A stretch of 64,000 nt of DNA from Apostichopus japonicus (taxonomy: Eukaryota > Echinodermata > Holothuroidea > Aspidochirotida > Stichopodidae), in the NCBI RefSeq assembly GCF_037975245.1, contig NC_092568.1, forward strand, positions 35,960,001 to 36,024,000. Reading direction: 5' to 3'. Below the pieces are notes generated by a model. That model searched no databases. It worked only from the letters and a program-made list of their open reading frames with translations, and was not told the DNA's origin. This document shows positions 1 to 15,074 of this stretch, one piece after another. The position numbers and the translations under genes are program-made. Position 1 is the stretch's first letter. Each line of letters opens with the position of its first letter.

Positions 1-1994
<1,994 letters not shown>

Positions 1995-2021
1995 ATATAT
2001 ATATATATATATATATATATA
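1995..2021. repeat. (AT)n microsatellite
   Basis: This is a short perfect AT tract lying directly left of the terminal-inverted-repeat element that starts at 2031. Confidence 0.95.
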
Positions 2022-2030
2022 ACTCTAAAT

Positions 2031-2299
2031 GATACCTTAGGTCGACATTTACATTGACTTACACACTAAATTTTATCTAACCCTAACCCTTTTTTCTAAC
2101 CCTAACCCTGAACCGACCCTAACCAAACCTTGTAAATGAACGTTTTAGAGGACGGAGAACATTATAAAGCTATTTCCGACAATAAAAAAGTTTCTTAAAA
2201 TGGTAGCAAAAACATTAGGTGTACACTGAAATGTCGACCTAAGGTACACTGTCGACCTAAGGTCGCCTTTTTTACCATACACTGTCGACCTAAGGTATC
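2031..2299. mobile_element. MITE-like element with 17-bp terminal inverted repeats and internal telomere-like DNA
   Basis: The left end 2031-2047 reads GATACCTTAGGTCGACA and the right end 2283-2299 is its exact reverse complement. The bases AAAT occur immediately outside both ends (2027-2030 and 2300-2303), which looks like a 4-bp target-site duplication. Two further partial copies of the end motif lie inside near the right end (about 2232-2247 and 2250-2264). The interior has no coding capacity and contains several CCCTAA units. Length, end structure and flanking duplication fit a non-autonomous DNA transposon; the superfamily is not determined. The AAAT match could arise by chance in AT-rich DNA. 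Confidence 0.6.
2077..2125. repeat. Interstitial telomere-like repeats (CCCTAA variants)
   Basis: Five or six units of TAACCC/CCCTAA occur in two short blocks separated by a T run and by diverged units (CTGAACCGACCCTAACC). On the minus strand this is TTAGGG, the usual metazoan telomere repeat. The block lies wholly inside the inverted-repeat element 2031-2299. Confidence 0.8.
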
Positions 2300-2302
2300 A
2301 AA

Positions 2303-2352
2303 TAGACATATATACATATATATATAGGCCTATATATATATATGTATATATG

Positions 2353-2384
<32 letters not shown>

Positions 2385-2392
2385 CACTTTAT
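2303..2392. repeat. TA-rich tract with central AGGCCT palindrome
   Basis: The tract mixes TATATA and TATG/TACA units around a TATATAGGCCTATATA palindrome near 2327. It directly abuts the right end of the 2031-2299 element, so TA tracts flank that element on both sides. Confidence 0.85.
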
Positions 2393-4753
2393 GCTCTACA
2401 AAGAAAGTCGTATGCACATGTATAATACATAATACATATCTCATTTCGGGACGTTAATCCGATAAACCTTAAGTTAACATGATTGATTACTCTTGGAAAT
2501 GAAATAGGATTATTTTTACACCGTAACCATTGGTTATACTGAATTAATTTCAATATCACTTTTTCACAAATATGTTCCATTCATCTGCTTGGTTTGAACA
2601 AAAGTCGTGTTTCAAGCATTCGTGACAAGAATTATCTTGATTTTGAAATCAAATAAAAATTGCTTTTGGATTCGATCCAGTCAAAGCATAAAGAGACTTT
2701 GAGTGCTGTGGTTTACATTAACGTTTTGTGACGTACACACCAGCGTAGGATCTCACAAACAATTCTACTAATGAGATCCGAAGAAAGATAACACAAATAC
2801 ATCAGTGAACAACCACAAGTTGAATTAAATCTTTTCCAAAACATTTCCAGTTGGCAAGTGTAATTTTAAATTACGTATTCAGTTAGTGGATGTTTTTTGC
2901 CGCATCGGCCATTAGGGTTAAGCATAAATAACCGTCCCACGTAAATTTGTAAGTTTTAAATCACAAATACAGGCCTAAGATCACATTTAAAGTGACAAGG
3001 CATTATTTAATTTTAATTCCCAACAAGCAATTTACGTCAATAACTGTACTCCTTTCTTTTCCACAAAAGGGGGTGGGTAGGGAGAAGGGCATGGAGGCAG
3101 GATGTTATTAAACAAACTCAGTTAAACTTCCAACACCTTTCTCTAATTCGAATACATTATAAATTCTCAGTAAATCCTCGTATATTCTTCATTTACTTCT
3201 GTTCATGGATACAAGCTAGAATCATAGTTTTTCAGGTACTCTCTTCTCTACTTTAAATAAACCATATATTCCCCTCGTATTTGTCAGTTATACTGTCTGT
3301 TATTGGAATACACTATACTGTCTGTTCTCAATGTATATTTTCCAACGTTTATAATTTAAATAGTTTAAATAGAGCGTATATATCTCTCAGCGACATCATT
3401 GAAGCTGATTTACTACCTGTTGCTTACTTTAAGCATTCCTTCCCCCCCCCCACCCAACCCGCCCCCTAAAGTTTACTGTATTTATAAATACATGAATAAT
3501 AAAAGAAGAAAAGATTACTGATTTAAGGGAAAGAATGATTCTAAACGAAATATATTTGTGAAGTATTTAAAATGATTTTAAAAAAGACCACAGATGCGAC
3601 AAATATACGGCATGTACATGCTACGCAGATAAAAAATAAAAAATATAAAAAACCTTGCACAGGAAGATTTTGCCATGATTGAAAATAGCTGCATGTTTGA
3701 GATTTTCAGAGAAAAAGAGAGAAAAGCTTAAGAAACAGATAAATTTTTAACCCTGTGTTTGTCGATATCCTCTCGACGCGGGAGATTTTTGAGAGAAGGC
3801 CCCACAGTTTGGTATCAATCATTTTCTCACCGTTGCGGGTTATTCTTGCGACACGATCTTCACTTTAGTACCTTTTCTTAGCGGAAGACGAAAATTCCGA
3901 ACTTCTTACGTCACTGTTTCATTTACTAAGAGAGAACCCTTTTTTTTTCTTTGCTTTTTAATTCATAGAAACCATGGTTTAAATATTTTGTCTATAAGGC
4001 TATACTTGAAAAGGGATAGAAGTTAGCATAAAATGAGCGGAAAGAACGGTTAAGTATTTTTAGATGGGACGGGGTGGAGGGGGAGGGGGGCTTTGAACAA
4101 GTCTCCATCATACAGTTAAATCTGTTAAGATTACATTGAATGATAAAGGAAATACTAAGAACTGTCTAGCTTTGTCTTAGAAAAAAAATAACCAAGGTAG
4201 ACAATGTTCTTCCTTGTTTCCCTCGCTCCTCCTGGTTATCCAATAATCGATAGCATTGCGAAATATTTTGTTATTCCACTTTTGCTGGGAATTATACAGA
4301 AAATATAAATTTCTTCCTAAATCTATTGATTTAGTTACAAGACCATATGGTTTATTAATATAAATGAGGGGTCAACTTAAGGAATAGATGAATTGTGATT
4401 CAGTTAAGCTAATTTTAAACGTATGTGGTAAATAATTCTTCGAAAAGGGAGATCTTTTTTCAAGAAGTGGTCTCTATGGAGCGATCCTGCGATTCGTTTA
4501 GTTTGTCCGAAATCACTCATGATTGAACGCTTATCTTACTTGATAAACGCAACTAGAGCAAAATGAACAGGTAAAAAGTACAAATAGCGTGGAGTCTTTT
4601 GGAAAGTTGAAGAAAAAAATACAAACTTTAAAATTATAAACAAAAGCTTAGAAAGAAATTGGAGATATTAATAGAAACGCAGTACAAATCGTGCTTAATT
4701 ATAAAAAAATATCAAATATGCTAAATACGTTGCATTTGTGGACTAGCCGACTT

Positions 4754-4756
<3 letters not shown>
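2393..4756. other. Gene-free stretch
   Basis: No gene or recognisable element is seen. Local features are a C-rich run near 3443-3469 and a G-rich patch at 4068-4090. Open frames here are short and show no motif. Confidence 0.6.

Positions 4757-4834
<78 letters not shown>
4757..4834. repeat. (TA)n microsatellite
   Basis: A perfect TA dinucleotide tract of about 78 bp. Confidence 0.97.
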
Positions 4835-4837
<3 letters not shown>

Positions 4838-7800
4838 GCTCTTCCCGGCAGAACATTAGATCTATAGATCCACATTTATGCGCTTCGGTCTCGACAAATT
4901 AATTATAGGAATTGTAGCAGACGGCACAACCGTCGGTAACTTCAAAGGCCTCCAAATATTTCGGTAATGACGAAAATTCTCCCTTATTCCCTATAGCCTA
5001 TTCCTTTACTGTTTGGTCTGGATGCGCTGTTATACAGAACAGGCCAATTCATTTTCTAGAGTTGGTATATTTCAACCGGTAATACCTTGCATGAAATAAA
5101 TATATCACAACCTTAAACGATCCAGACAAGACAGGGGTGTACACATATAATTCTTCATCTACTACTACATTCATGATCTGCTACATCAAGTTAATCAGAC
5201 AGACAGGCAGACGTGGGCTCGTTCAGGTATAACCACGTGTTAATGGATCGAAAACCTTTTTACATTAATGAGATCTTTGTCTAACATTTCGCTGTAACGA
5301 GAGCAAGATGGTAAGGAAAGCGGATACAATCTACAATTTAATACACTTTTAGAAGTGGCCGCTCTCTTTTCCCCCTTTTTGTTTTGCTTTTTGCTCCCTT
5401 TCTTCTTTGGTCAAAATTTATGACAGATGAACTTTCATCGAATGCCATCAAACAATTTAAATCTTCCTGGAATCATGTGAAACTTCCCTCCCCCGATCGA
5501 ATCTCCAGGTTTTAGCATGCATTACTCAAATGAGAGGCACACGTAGTGTAGTAACTAACAACAAAAGTCACAACATACTATAGCAACGACAAAGCCCCGT
5601 ATGGAAAGGAAAAACTGAACCATATTCGCGAAACTAAATCTATCGCTGTACCTTGTACATTTTGTGAGGTGCGCAAAGGATTTATGTCTGATGCAACGAA
5701 TTAGATGATGATTGAACATTGACAAGGTGCGTTAGACGGCCTCTGTATATGCGTCGAATTTGTGGAAAGAGAGAGACGAAAACTTGTACCTTATACTCGT
5801 ATTAAATAGGTGTTAATTGTTACTCCAACATTTTATCTCTGTTTAGTTCCAAATAATGTCTTCCTACTCACATTTAAAAGATTAAGGCGTTTACTATACA
5901 CAAGTGAAAATTTATGTTCTTGTCATTTATTGTTGTTTTCGTTTTCAATACCAATCCTTCACCTGTTTGTAAGTTTTCCTTCAACTGTTAATAACCTTGA
6001 AGTATACAAATACATCCTCACTTGTTTGTTTTTAATAAAGTGGTATTTTGAGCAAGTAAATAGTGTGGTGCAGAACTGCGTGATCATTGAAAACAGCCGT
6101 AGTAAACTTTGTATCGAGTCATATTTGACTAAGATCTTTGGGGGGGGGGGGTTGGGCTAGGTACTACAGTTAGCTTACTGAGCTAGATAAATCAATGTCT
6201 CGGATACATACTTAACTTTACGCAAAGATCTTGTTTCATAACACTTAACGATTCAATCCTTTTACTACAATAATGTGTAAATAATGGAGGGGGAACGTTT
6301 CTTCGAGAAGAGAAATCATTGATCGGCTCAAGTCTTCGAAGTAGTCAAATGACAGCAAATAAGTTGCAGTGCAGAATGTATTTCTGTGTATTAGTGTCTT
6401 CATTCTACAAAAACAACTCAATATTGTAAAAGGTTAATACACTCCTAGATAGCAACAATATTGCTACAGTTTTTTTGTTGTCACGTTCCGTTGTGTGAAC
6501 TTATTGCAAATTTTCTTATCGTGTGTGTCACAGAGTAACAATCATTGGTTACCTATAATAATTTTGACCGAATTCTTCTATTCGATCAAATTCTCGAAAA
6601 TTTGTTGTCATTTCCACCTGCAATCCTCCTAAACCGCTTTATTTCAAACAAACAAAAATATGACCTAAGCCCAAAGAAGAGACTTTCACTATTATTGTTT
6701 ACGCCTTGAAAACAAGTTCAGTGGAAATGATATATAAGGCAAATCTGAAACATTGTAGGAATACTCTCCTTTTAACGGACATCAATACACATAAATTGTC
6801 AAGTGATGCGTATTGTAGGCTTCCACCTGCCTTCCTTGCTATAGCTTGGTCGAGTGTCCGTTTGTCATCTCTCGCAGAGGAAACTATTGCAGCTGAGCTC
6901 GTTCAATAAAAGGACGGACGTACATAAAGAACAGGTCAGTGGTTGCGACTATTTTAATTGAGCGTGTAAAACAAAATACGAAATCTTCCTGAACCCCCCC
7001 CCCCCCCCCAAAAAAAAAAAAAAAAATTATACCAAATAAAAAAAGAAGGATACATCTAAATCCTTAATCCGGTTGGTCATTTTATAATGAAATTTGCATT
7101 CACTTTTGTGTCAGATGTAATCATTATGGTAAATATAAGGAAAAATTGGAACGTATAGGCAAATATGGGCAGGGGAAAAATATAGGAGAAAGAAAAAAGG
7201 CGAATAATTATCAAAAGATGATCGCATCCAAGCAATATGTGGAATTTATGATTGACCAAGACCATTCTTGTCAATTTTAAAATAAAGCATGTAGGATTAT
7301 TTATTGTATTGCGACATTTAACAGTAGTAAAAAATCGTTGATGTGACACTTCGTGTGACAGGGATGGATTGGCCTATCAAATTAGCGGCTCACAACTGGT
7401 TCGTCCTTTTGTCCGAGGTGCCTAAAAAGCTTCTCCGGAATCGAGACACCGAAGACGCCAATTCACTCCCCGTTGCAAAAAAAAAAAGTTGTCATATGTG
7501 CCAAATGCGCCGCTTTTTATTAAGGACGTCATGCTGCGCTGCCGGTTGGATCAGTCAGCCGATAGCAATATATGTCTCAGTTCGCTCCTATATACCGTGT
7601 TTTATCCCTTTGTCTGGTTATTTAAAACAATACTCCCGATATTTACATAGTTTTCAAAAGTTTATATTAACTTCGTTTCCATCCGAAATGGTTCGAAGCA
7701 AATGAAGAAACTTTTTGATGAGTATCAACATCTACAATTCGTGGCCCTTGATCTGGAGTAACGACAAGGTTGAGGGTAAGAAATGAAGGAATATTTTTAC

Positions 7801-8672
7801 CTTCTTCGCACAATTTCAGTTGACAAATTCCTAGTTCTTCATCCTGTGTGAATAATAAAGGATTTTTTTAGTTTACTAAAATCCAGAATAAATACATGAA
7901 AGTACATATTTATAAATAGGATATAAATATTTGGTTTCCAAATGGTTTAGGTTCCAAATGGTTTGTGGTTAAGGTTCCCAAATAGCAACTTGTTTGTTTT
8001 ATGAACCTTTGGAAGAATACGCTTCTTCTTTTTTTTTTCCTTTTTTTTTATTAGAAACGACCGCAAACAAAAATCTCTACAATAGAAACAAAATACTTCG
8101 CAAAAAGGCTTCAAGGACTTAACACCTCAAAACCTATAGAAGGGGCTAGGCAAGTGATCACGGTTTTTACAGAATATTTATTTAAAAAAGCGAACACTGA
8201 AACAGGGAAAATACCAAAGTGCATTTCTTGATCTCTATTTCCAAGTTTCACTCCAACCAAAAAAAGGACATTTAAAATTGGGTAATTTTGAAGGGGAAAA
8301 AATAATGAATTATCTACGAGGCTTCGTTAATTACCCTTAAAACAATGGAGAGAAAGGAAATAAGTCACACTTTAAATGTCGTAAAGAAAATAGGTTGGTT
8401 ATGGTACGTGAGCATGAGTACTTGCCTATATTAATGTTATAGTCACTCGTTTAAGTAAGGGAGAGGCTATATAAAGGGTGTTCTCTCAACCAAGAACAGA
8501 AATGAAGAACCTGGATAAAGATTTTCAAGACGTTAAATGTATACTATGGAGAGGCCGATTATTACAGCTTGAAAGAGATACCTTCATGCATTCAACTCGC
8601 TTATTTCTGGATAGGCCACCATCTGCGCGTGGTTAGGTTAATCTCTCTTAGTAGTAGTAAGTTGAGTCTCGT
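4835..8672. other. Gene-free stretch with G/C and A homopolymers
   Basis: I find no gene with family motifs. A 116-codon frame (5810-6160) ends in a G12 run at 6140-6151 and looks accidental. A 120-codon frame at 7343-7705 contains a few Cys residues but no pattern I can assign. A C16 run followed by A17 lies at 6994-7026. A short direct repeat (CCAAATGGTTTAGGTT type) is near 7935-7980. Confidence 0.55.
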
Positions 8673-9035
8673 CTATCCGACATGCTCAGTGATTAACCTC
8701 CGCCACGTATCACGATCTTGCGCAAGGTTTATTGCTTCTTCGAAATTGTTAATATTAATGTCCTTGAATTGCGATTTTATTTTTCCAAGCAATGTAGTCA
8801 CGGGCCTTCCAACTGGTTTAGCAGTATGTCTCAGTGCTTCTCTTAAAGCAACCTTTGCTGGAGCGTCCTCTTGAAGGCTACATGACCGAAAATCTCAATC
8901 TTCTATGTGCGACTATCGATGACCAAGGTGTTTGGTTGGTTTCTTTGTAGAGCTCATCATTTGATAACCAATTATTATTGGTCCATCTAATGTTGAGAAT
9001 AATCTCTCTTGGGAATACTTAAATGTTTCCAGTTT
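8673..9035 (-). pseudogene. Decayed C-terminal tail of a non-LTR (LINE-type) reverse transcriptase
   Basis: Read on the minus strand, the stretch runs from about 9035 to a stop at 8673-8675. It gives in order LETFK, then after a shift ILNIRWTNNNWLSNDELYKE, then HRRLRF followed by FGHVA in another frame, then KPVGRPVTTLLGKIKSQF, and finally INLAQDRDTWRRLITEHVG and the stop. The order RILxIRW - RRLRxxGHV - GRPxxxW(L)xxI - LAQDRxxWR is the usual C-terminal end of the endonuclease/reverse-transcriptase ORF of several LINE clades. At least two frame changes and loss of everything upstream show it is a dead 5'-truncated copy. The exact clade (RTE, CR1, Jockey and others share this tail) cannot be decided by eye. 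Confidence 0.75.
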
Positions 9036-9523
9036 ATTTTTGTTTGTTTAGAGATGAACTTGTATACTTGTGATTTCGAACTTGTTTTGCTTGAAAGGAT
9101 GTGCCTAAAAAGAGAGAGGTATTGACGGTTTCTTCTTCCAGAGGATGGGGACTTATCGATGGGGCGACAGTCCAGGGTCCGGGGTCAGTTAGGGGCCCGG
9201 GATGATGTGGACTGAGGGGGCCCAGGAAAATATTGGATTAGATGATATAGTTTACTATCATCTGCATATGGAATACATCAGGAACGTTAGCAGCTGGTTG
9301 TGTAACTAAAAGTAACGGACTGTATATGGGAGCCTTGGTGGGCAGCTGATGGTGATGTGCGGCCAAATGACCGATACTCGAAAGGCAACATTAATGTGTT
9401 ATTATTGAGGAATATTTGGTACTTATATGATCCCTTTTGATGGTTAATATGGAGAGTAAACACGATTAGCTTACTAAGAAAAATATGGTTCGCGATCCAT
9501 CCATTATTCTATCTGCAGTACTG

Positions 9524-9524
<1 letters not shown>

Positions 9525-9587
<63 letters not shown>

Positions 9588-9605
9588 TGTGTATGTACAT
9601 GTGTA

Positions 9606-9693
<88 letters not shown>

Positions 9694-9699
9694 TAGATA
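9525..9699. repeat. Compound (TA)n / (TG) / (TA)n microsatellite
   Basis: Two TA tracts (9525-9585 and 9613-9690) are separated by a TATG/TGTG-rich spacer and end in TAGATAGATA. Frames rich in Ile-Tyr across it are artefacts of the repeat. Confidence 0.95.
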
Positions 9700-10488
9700 T
9701 GTGACTGGAATTGTAATGCTCTAGGTTTACATTATCAGTCTTAGTACAACCTTGAGAATCGTTACCAAGGTCAGTTGCTTATATCATTCATCCCATCTAT
9801 TTATTCAAAGTGAAAAGTTAAATTAATAGGAAAATGTGACGCGTTCAGCTCGATTTGTTCATAGAAGACGATAAAATTACCCAGCAGCGATCTATGAAAC
9901 TCCCCGAATATCTGGTAAACAATACATTGTAAGTGACATATATTCTAAAACCAACTTTAATAAGAAACAATGTCGAAATCAAAATGAAAGTATAAGGTTA
10001 GCCCTCGGATTTTCTATTTTTGCCGCCAAAAAGGGCTTTTATTATACTTGCATGCTGACAAAGGTTTACTTCGGAAGAGATATACACGATATATTTCATA
10101 TTTAGCAGTAACTGCGACTCGCGCGAAATGTCATTAAATCGTGTTATTATTTATCAAGTAAAACCCACGAGAACAGCAGCAATACGATCGTAAAAACTAG
10201 TCAATAGCAACTGGTTGGCGCCTCGAGTAATCTAGCATTATTCCTGTACAAAAGTTTATGGACCCATCAATTACCTATTAAACTGTGCCCATAGACGTCG
10301 AAGATTATAAAGGCCCAACAGTGTAACGTAGATTAGCGTTGATACAGAAACAAACGTTCCTAAATTACGTAGTCCCGTGATTGTAGCATGCGTCCTGCTT
10401 CCCTGCATCTGAAGACAAGGTTAGGATAATGGTTTGTTTTATATCTTATTATATTCTTTTTGTCTTTTGTTGCTGTTGCTTGATGTTG

Positions 10489-10556
<68 letters not shown>

Positions 10557-13500
10557 GGTTTCATTTGACGATCTATCGGTTTGCTATAGAACATCCTTAG
10601 ATGTTGAAGGACAAAAAATATTAATGAAAAAAACAAACTTGTATTTCATTGACGAATTGTAAGAAATATACAAAAATCTAAATTTCATTTTTACGACTGA
10701 AAATCTGGGTAGAATATTCTCGCTGGATATGTAGAATAGTGCGAACTCAGCAGAGGAGAATTAATTGTAGATATATATATATAGAGCAACAAATATTTCA
10801 GCAAACATCCGCTGATTAAAGCTATTTTGCTCCCAGACATCAATTATAACCGTAACAGTAAGGAGGATTTATGAAAGATGTTGATTTGATTTCGGGGTAG
10901 ACGACATTTAAAAAGTATCATTTTGGCTTCGAGGTATGAATCAAGCGTGCTAAATTCTGCTCTAAGTTTATAAAAGTGTTTTGAGTCGCTTGTATTAAAA
11001 GAAGAAAAGGAAAAGAGGGTCAAATAACGGAACCAACGTGACCCATTTTACATCAGATGCCCTTTTACATACTTAAAGCTATATTCAACCACATTATACG
11101 TAATGCTATACACATTGTGTAATGCTTAGTCTCCAGATATTCACTATGAGTTGCAGTGACGTCAGAGGTGACGTACATATCGATACAACTATACTTAGAA
11201 GATACAAAAAGAAAGGAAAAAGAGTAATTAACATACACCGATTAAAAGATAAAGTATTGATACAATTAGTTTCACATTCTTGTATGTTCATCTTATTTGC
11301 ATAATAGAGTAATATATCACACGGTTGTGTTTGCAAAGTGTAGGTTATTGCCCCCTTCATAAAAATGTATGAACAATAACATAATAGATCAATTAATCGT
11401 TTGTGTTTTAGTCGTTAATATACGTACTTAATTCCATGGAAGTATATAGAATTAGAGGAAGGGAACCAAATAGTTGTGTTTTTGCAACGTATAACTATGC
11501 TTCCTTCCATCAAAATGTATGGACACAAGTAAGGGTATAGGCAATGAACCAAGTTTGTGTGCAGCGTCACTATACTCTATTACATGTATGTAAGTATGAA
11601 CACAAAACAGAGCGATGAAGCAAATGGTTGTATTTTTTTCGAACCTAGAATTCATTCAAATGAAATTTAAGACCATCAAATATATTATTATTATTTTTTC
11701 TATTGTTCTATACGCAATCATGACATATCAGACGGTAACTTTCTCGGTATATTTCCATACGTTTTACGACAATGAGCGGTTAGCCTTGTGAGCCTACCAT
11801 ACTTTGCTATTGATAAGGTAGACTATATACATACGCCTAGCCTAAATTGAAACCAAGAAATTCTTAGGATTGGTTTGTAATTCTCATTAACTGCCATAGG
11901 GGACTTATAGCAGCTGAGAGCTGCACTAGCTTTCATCCAGCACTATTTATTCTGTTATAATAATAAACCCGGGCTTGACTCCAGTAAAAAGTGCATGAAG
12001 GTGGTAATATTTTGTTAATGAAATGAATAAATTCAAACTTTGAAATGTTAAAGTGTGATCCACAGAGGCGACGACTCGAAGACTAGTTTATGATATGTCA
12101 ATCTCGTATTTTTTACTGTATATATATATATATATATTTTTATTTTTTTATTATAATGATGCGATATTTGCCTTTGTAACTATAGCAATCCAAGCATGCA
12201 AAATTACAAATTCAAGTTTCCTAGACAGATTGTTATACAGTCTGTTACGAAAATTTCCAAAAGTTGACGTAACAGTTCTGATAAAAGTCTGAATTATTTT
12301 AAATGCTTCAGTTATGCATGTTTTGTTTTTTTTGGGGGGGAGGGGGGGTTATAGGAGGGGAGGTGGTCTTACTTATGATATCAGGGCCAAACAAGAAACG
12401 TTTAATCTGGACAATAAGTCTTTTCATGTGAGAATACTGGAAATAGCATCGCATGAGCATAAACACTATTTCGAGAATTAATATCTTAACTTCATATATC
12501 AGTTCCACGAATTTTTATAAATATGTGCTCCAAAACCTTTCCTAACCTTTGTTTTTTATATCACTGCCCTCTTCTGCAGAAACAAAGGGTGTATCAATTT
12601 GTTATTTGATTGCTCCATCAATTGAGACTAGCTCTCTATTAGACATTTAAACACTTTACTTAGAGTCTTTTGGGTCATTCTCTAACGTTTCTGAGGCCTT
12701 TAAATTTCGAGATTTTAAATCGCGGAGATCTTTAGATTTCACGGACCATTAAAATTTTAAGATCAGTACTTCGCTGTTGTTAATGCGAACGTGTTCTGTT
12801 CGAAGATCTCGGTTTTGCTTTGACGATCCAAGCAATGAGTATCAAGAAACACAATCTTGGTAGCTTTGCTGTGTTAAATGTTGTCGTAACTGATAGGCTA
12901 TATAGAACATTAACGAATTAAACGGACTTGAGTAGAGTGACTAAGAGTAAAAGAAGAGTTCCCCCTCCCATAGAAGTACTAGTGCGCGAGGGCCAGGGCC
13001 GTAGCCTTGAGGTGAAGGGGTGGGGTGGAGAGACGGTATTTCAACGTTTTTTTTTTGTCGAATGACCCACACTTAGTAACACAAGCTAAACAACAATCAA
13101 TGGTTTACACAATGTAGTTAAACTGATGGAAATGATAGCACCATTTTGCATCTATAGGCCCCCTTAACTAACCACACTTTTCTCAATGTGTCTTAACTCA
13201 AAGCCCCCCCCCCCCATTTGAACAATACTCTAAGCGCGAATGTTAGTAGTTAACAGTGGCATGCGCAAGCAGGGGAAGGAAGAGGAGTGGGGGGGTCATT
13301 TCCCCCCCCCCATCGTCAGTCGGGGGAAAAGCGTTTATTCGGAGGATAATTCTACAATTCAAGAGTATTTATTAGCATAACCTTGCGTATATACCTGAAT
13401 TCAGACCAAATGTGTAGTTTAAATAGGACCCCGGCCCTCCCCCTCCCATCTGCCCCTCATCTTCGAAGTCCTGTTCTTGCCACTGGTATTAATCTTGCGA

Positions 13501-14739
13501 TAGTTTTCAATGCTACATTTAACAATACACAGAGTAGGACTACGATGTATTATTATTATATCATATTTTACGTGTATATGAAACGCGCAATACAGATAAG
13601 ATGCAGATTCTAACTTAAAATGTCATCTTTGTCTGGATATGGACAAATTTATATAGAGATTCCCTTTAACTCTTCAAATGGACTGAAATCATTCACCAAT
13701 CTAATGTACCATTAAACTTTGATATAATTAAGTCACTTGTGACATATTTTTAAGGCGTAGAAGTATAATTATTAGAAATTGTCATACTCTGTCACACATT
13801 GTCCATGCATGACAGAGCTTGGGGTAACATTGTGTTTGTGACGTCACGTAAAATTTACATCTTTTTTTCTGTACAATTTACAGGTAGCCAACGCCCAAAA
13901 TAAATATGGTATAAAGCAAAAAATAATTTTTAAAAAAGGGTCATCGTGTGTCACATGCTAAATAAAGAATTACAGATAAAGATTTGTTGTTTTGCTTAAA
14001 TTTGCAATATACTATTCGAGTCTTAGTTTTACCTAATATGAAGTGTGAAATTTCCAAATTACAAGGAAAGTGATTTATTCATATTATAATGCTCCAGATA
14101 TGTTGATATAGAAACATTGGATATAACTGTTAAAGGAAGACTACACATCTGTGTCGCGGTTCATCTTAGACAACACGCTGTTTTTTGATACAAAGTATAT
14201 GAACATATCTCGAGAAAGCCATATAAGTTTTAAATATAATTTCACGAGAAAGCTGATGTATAGTGTTTCTATAAGGCTTCTTTAGGTCCTTACATAACAG
14301 CTGTGCCACAATATATCTGTGAAGCACTAAACAAATAAATTATAATGATAAATTCACGTGTAAACTGTGAACCGACCAAACTAGATCCTTCTTCATGTCA
14401 TAGTTTTGATTTCCCGTAATTAATACATAATTAATAGATGAGGTTAATTATCATTTCCAAATGTGAGATTTACCAGGTTTAGGAAAATATTTTAATAGCG
14501 TGAAACACATTGAAAAGAGGAACATTTATAATTAAGCAGTTGTTAAGTAATCAAACTGTGATGAAAAGAATAAAGCAGTGAAGCAGTGGCGCTATTCTAC
14601 TGAAAGTGTAATTACTAATCACCAAACATTTAGGTTCGTTAAATGACCCAAAAAACCAAGGAACACACTTTCGAATTTCAAAAAACAGACAAACATGCTC
14701 AAACATACTTGACTTTTTATTCACAACCCTTAAAAACCC
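9700..14739. other. Gene-free stretch with small repeats
   Basis: No coding gene is seen. Contents include TA tracts at 10493-10556 and 12118-12137, and a weak decayed tandem similarity around 11310-11650 (TTGTGTTTGCAA... followed by ...CATCAAAATGTATGGAC). CRE-like octamers TGACGTCA lie at 11157-11164, with TGACGTAC at 11169, and at 13839-13846. G/C-rich patches near 12993-13060 and 13257-13325 begin with CAGGGCCGTAGCC- and CAGTGGCATGCGC-like words, resembling degraded DNA-transposon ends. Short open frames carry no motifs. Confidence 0.5.
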
Positions 14740-15037
14740 GATACACACAGAGAACTTAGTAACTACTGTAAATCTTGATGTTTTGTACCAAAGTAAAAAC
14801 TGAATCGTGCTATAAATCAGTATCATGCGCTATTAGGATGACAGTAAGAACTGAGGATATGTTTAATCCCAACAAATCCAGTTTGATGCACTTGTTGGGA
14901 TGACACATATTCTCAGTCCTTACTGTAATCCTAATAGCACATGCTACCGATTTATCATATTTATCAGCAAGACCCAGTTTTTACTGTGGTACAAAGTTTT
15001 AAGATTTACAGTATTAACTGTAATCTCTGTGTGAATC
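14740..15037. mobile_element. Foldback (long inverted repeat) MITE-like element
   Basis: The left arm (about 14740-14876) and right arm (about 14890-15037) are imperfect reverse complements almost to the centre. The outer ends read GATACACACAGAGA and TCTCTGTGTGAATC. Inner matching pairs include CTATTAGGATGACAGTAAG with CTTACTGTAATCCTAATAG, and TTAATCCCAACAA with TTGTTGGGATGACA. The loop is only about 13 bp. There is no coding capacity and no clear target-site duplication. A transcript through it would form a long hairpin. Confidence 0.7.
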
Positions 15038-15074
15038 AGTTGCTTAAATATGCTTTCTCTCAGATACATCTCCT

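Noticed and set aside
7343-7705. Possible transposase C-terminus (Cys-containing 120-codon frame)
   Set aside because: The spacing of the Cys residues does not match a zinc-finger or piggyBac pattern I can defend.
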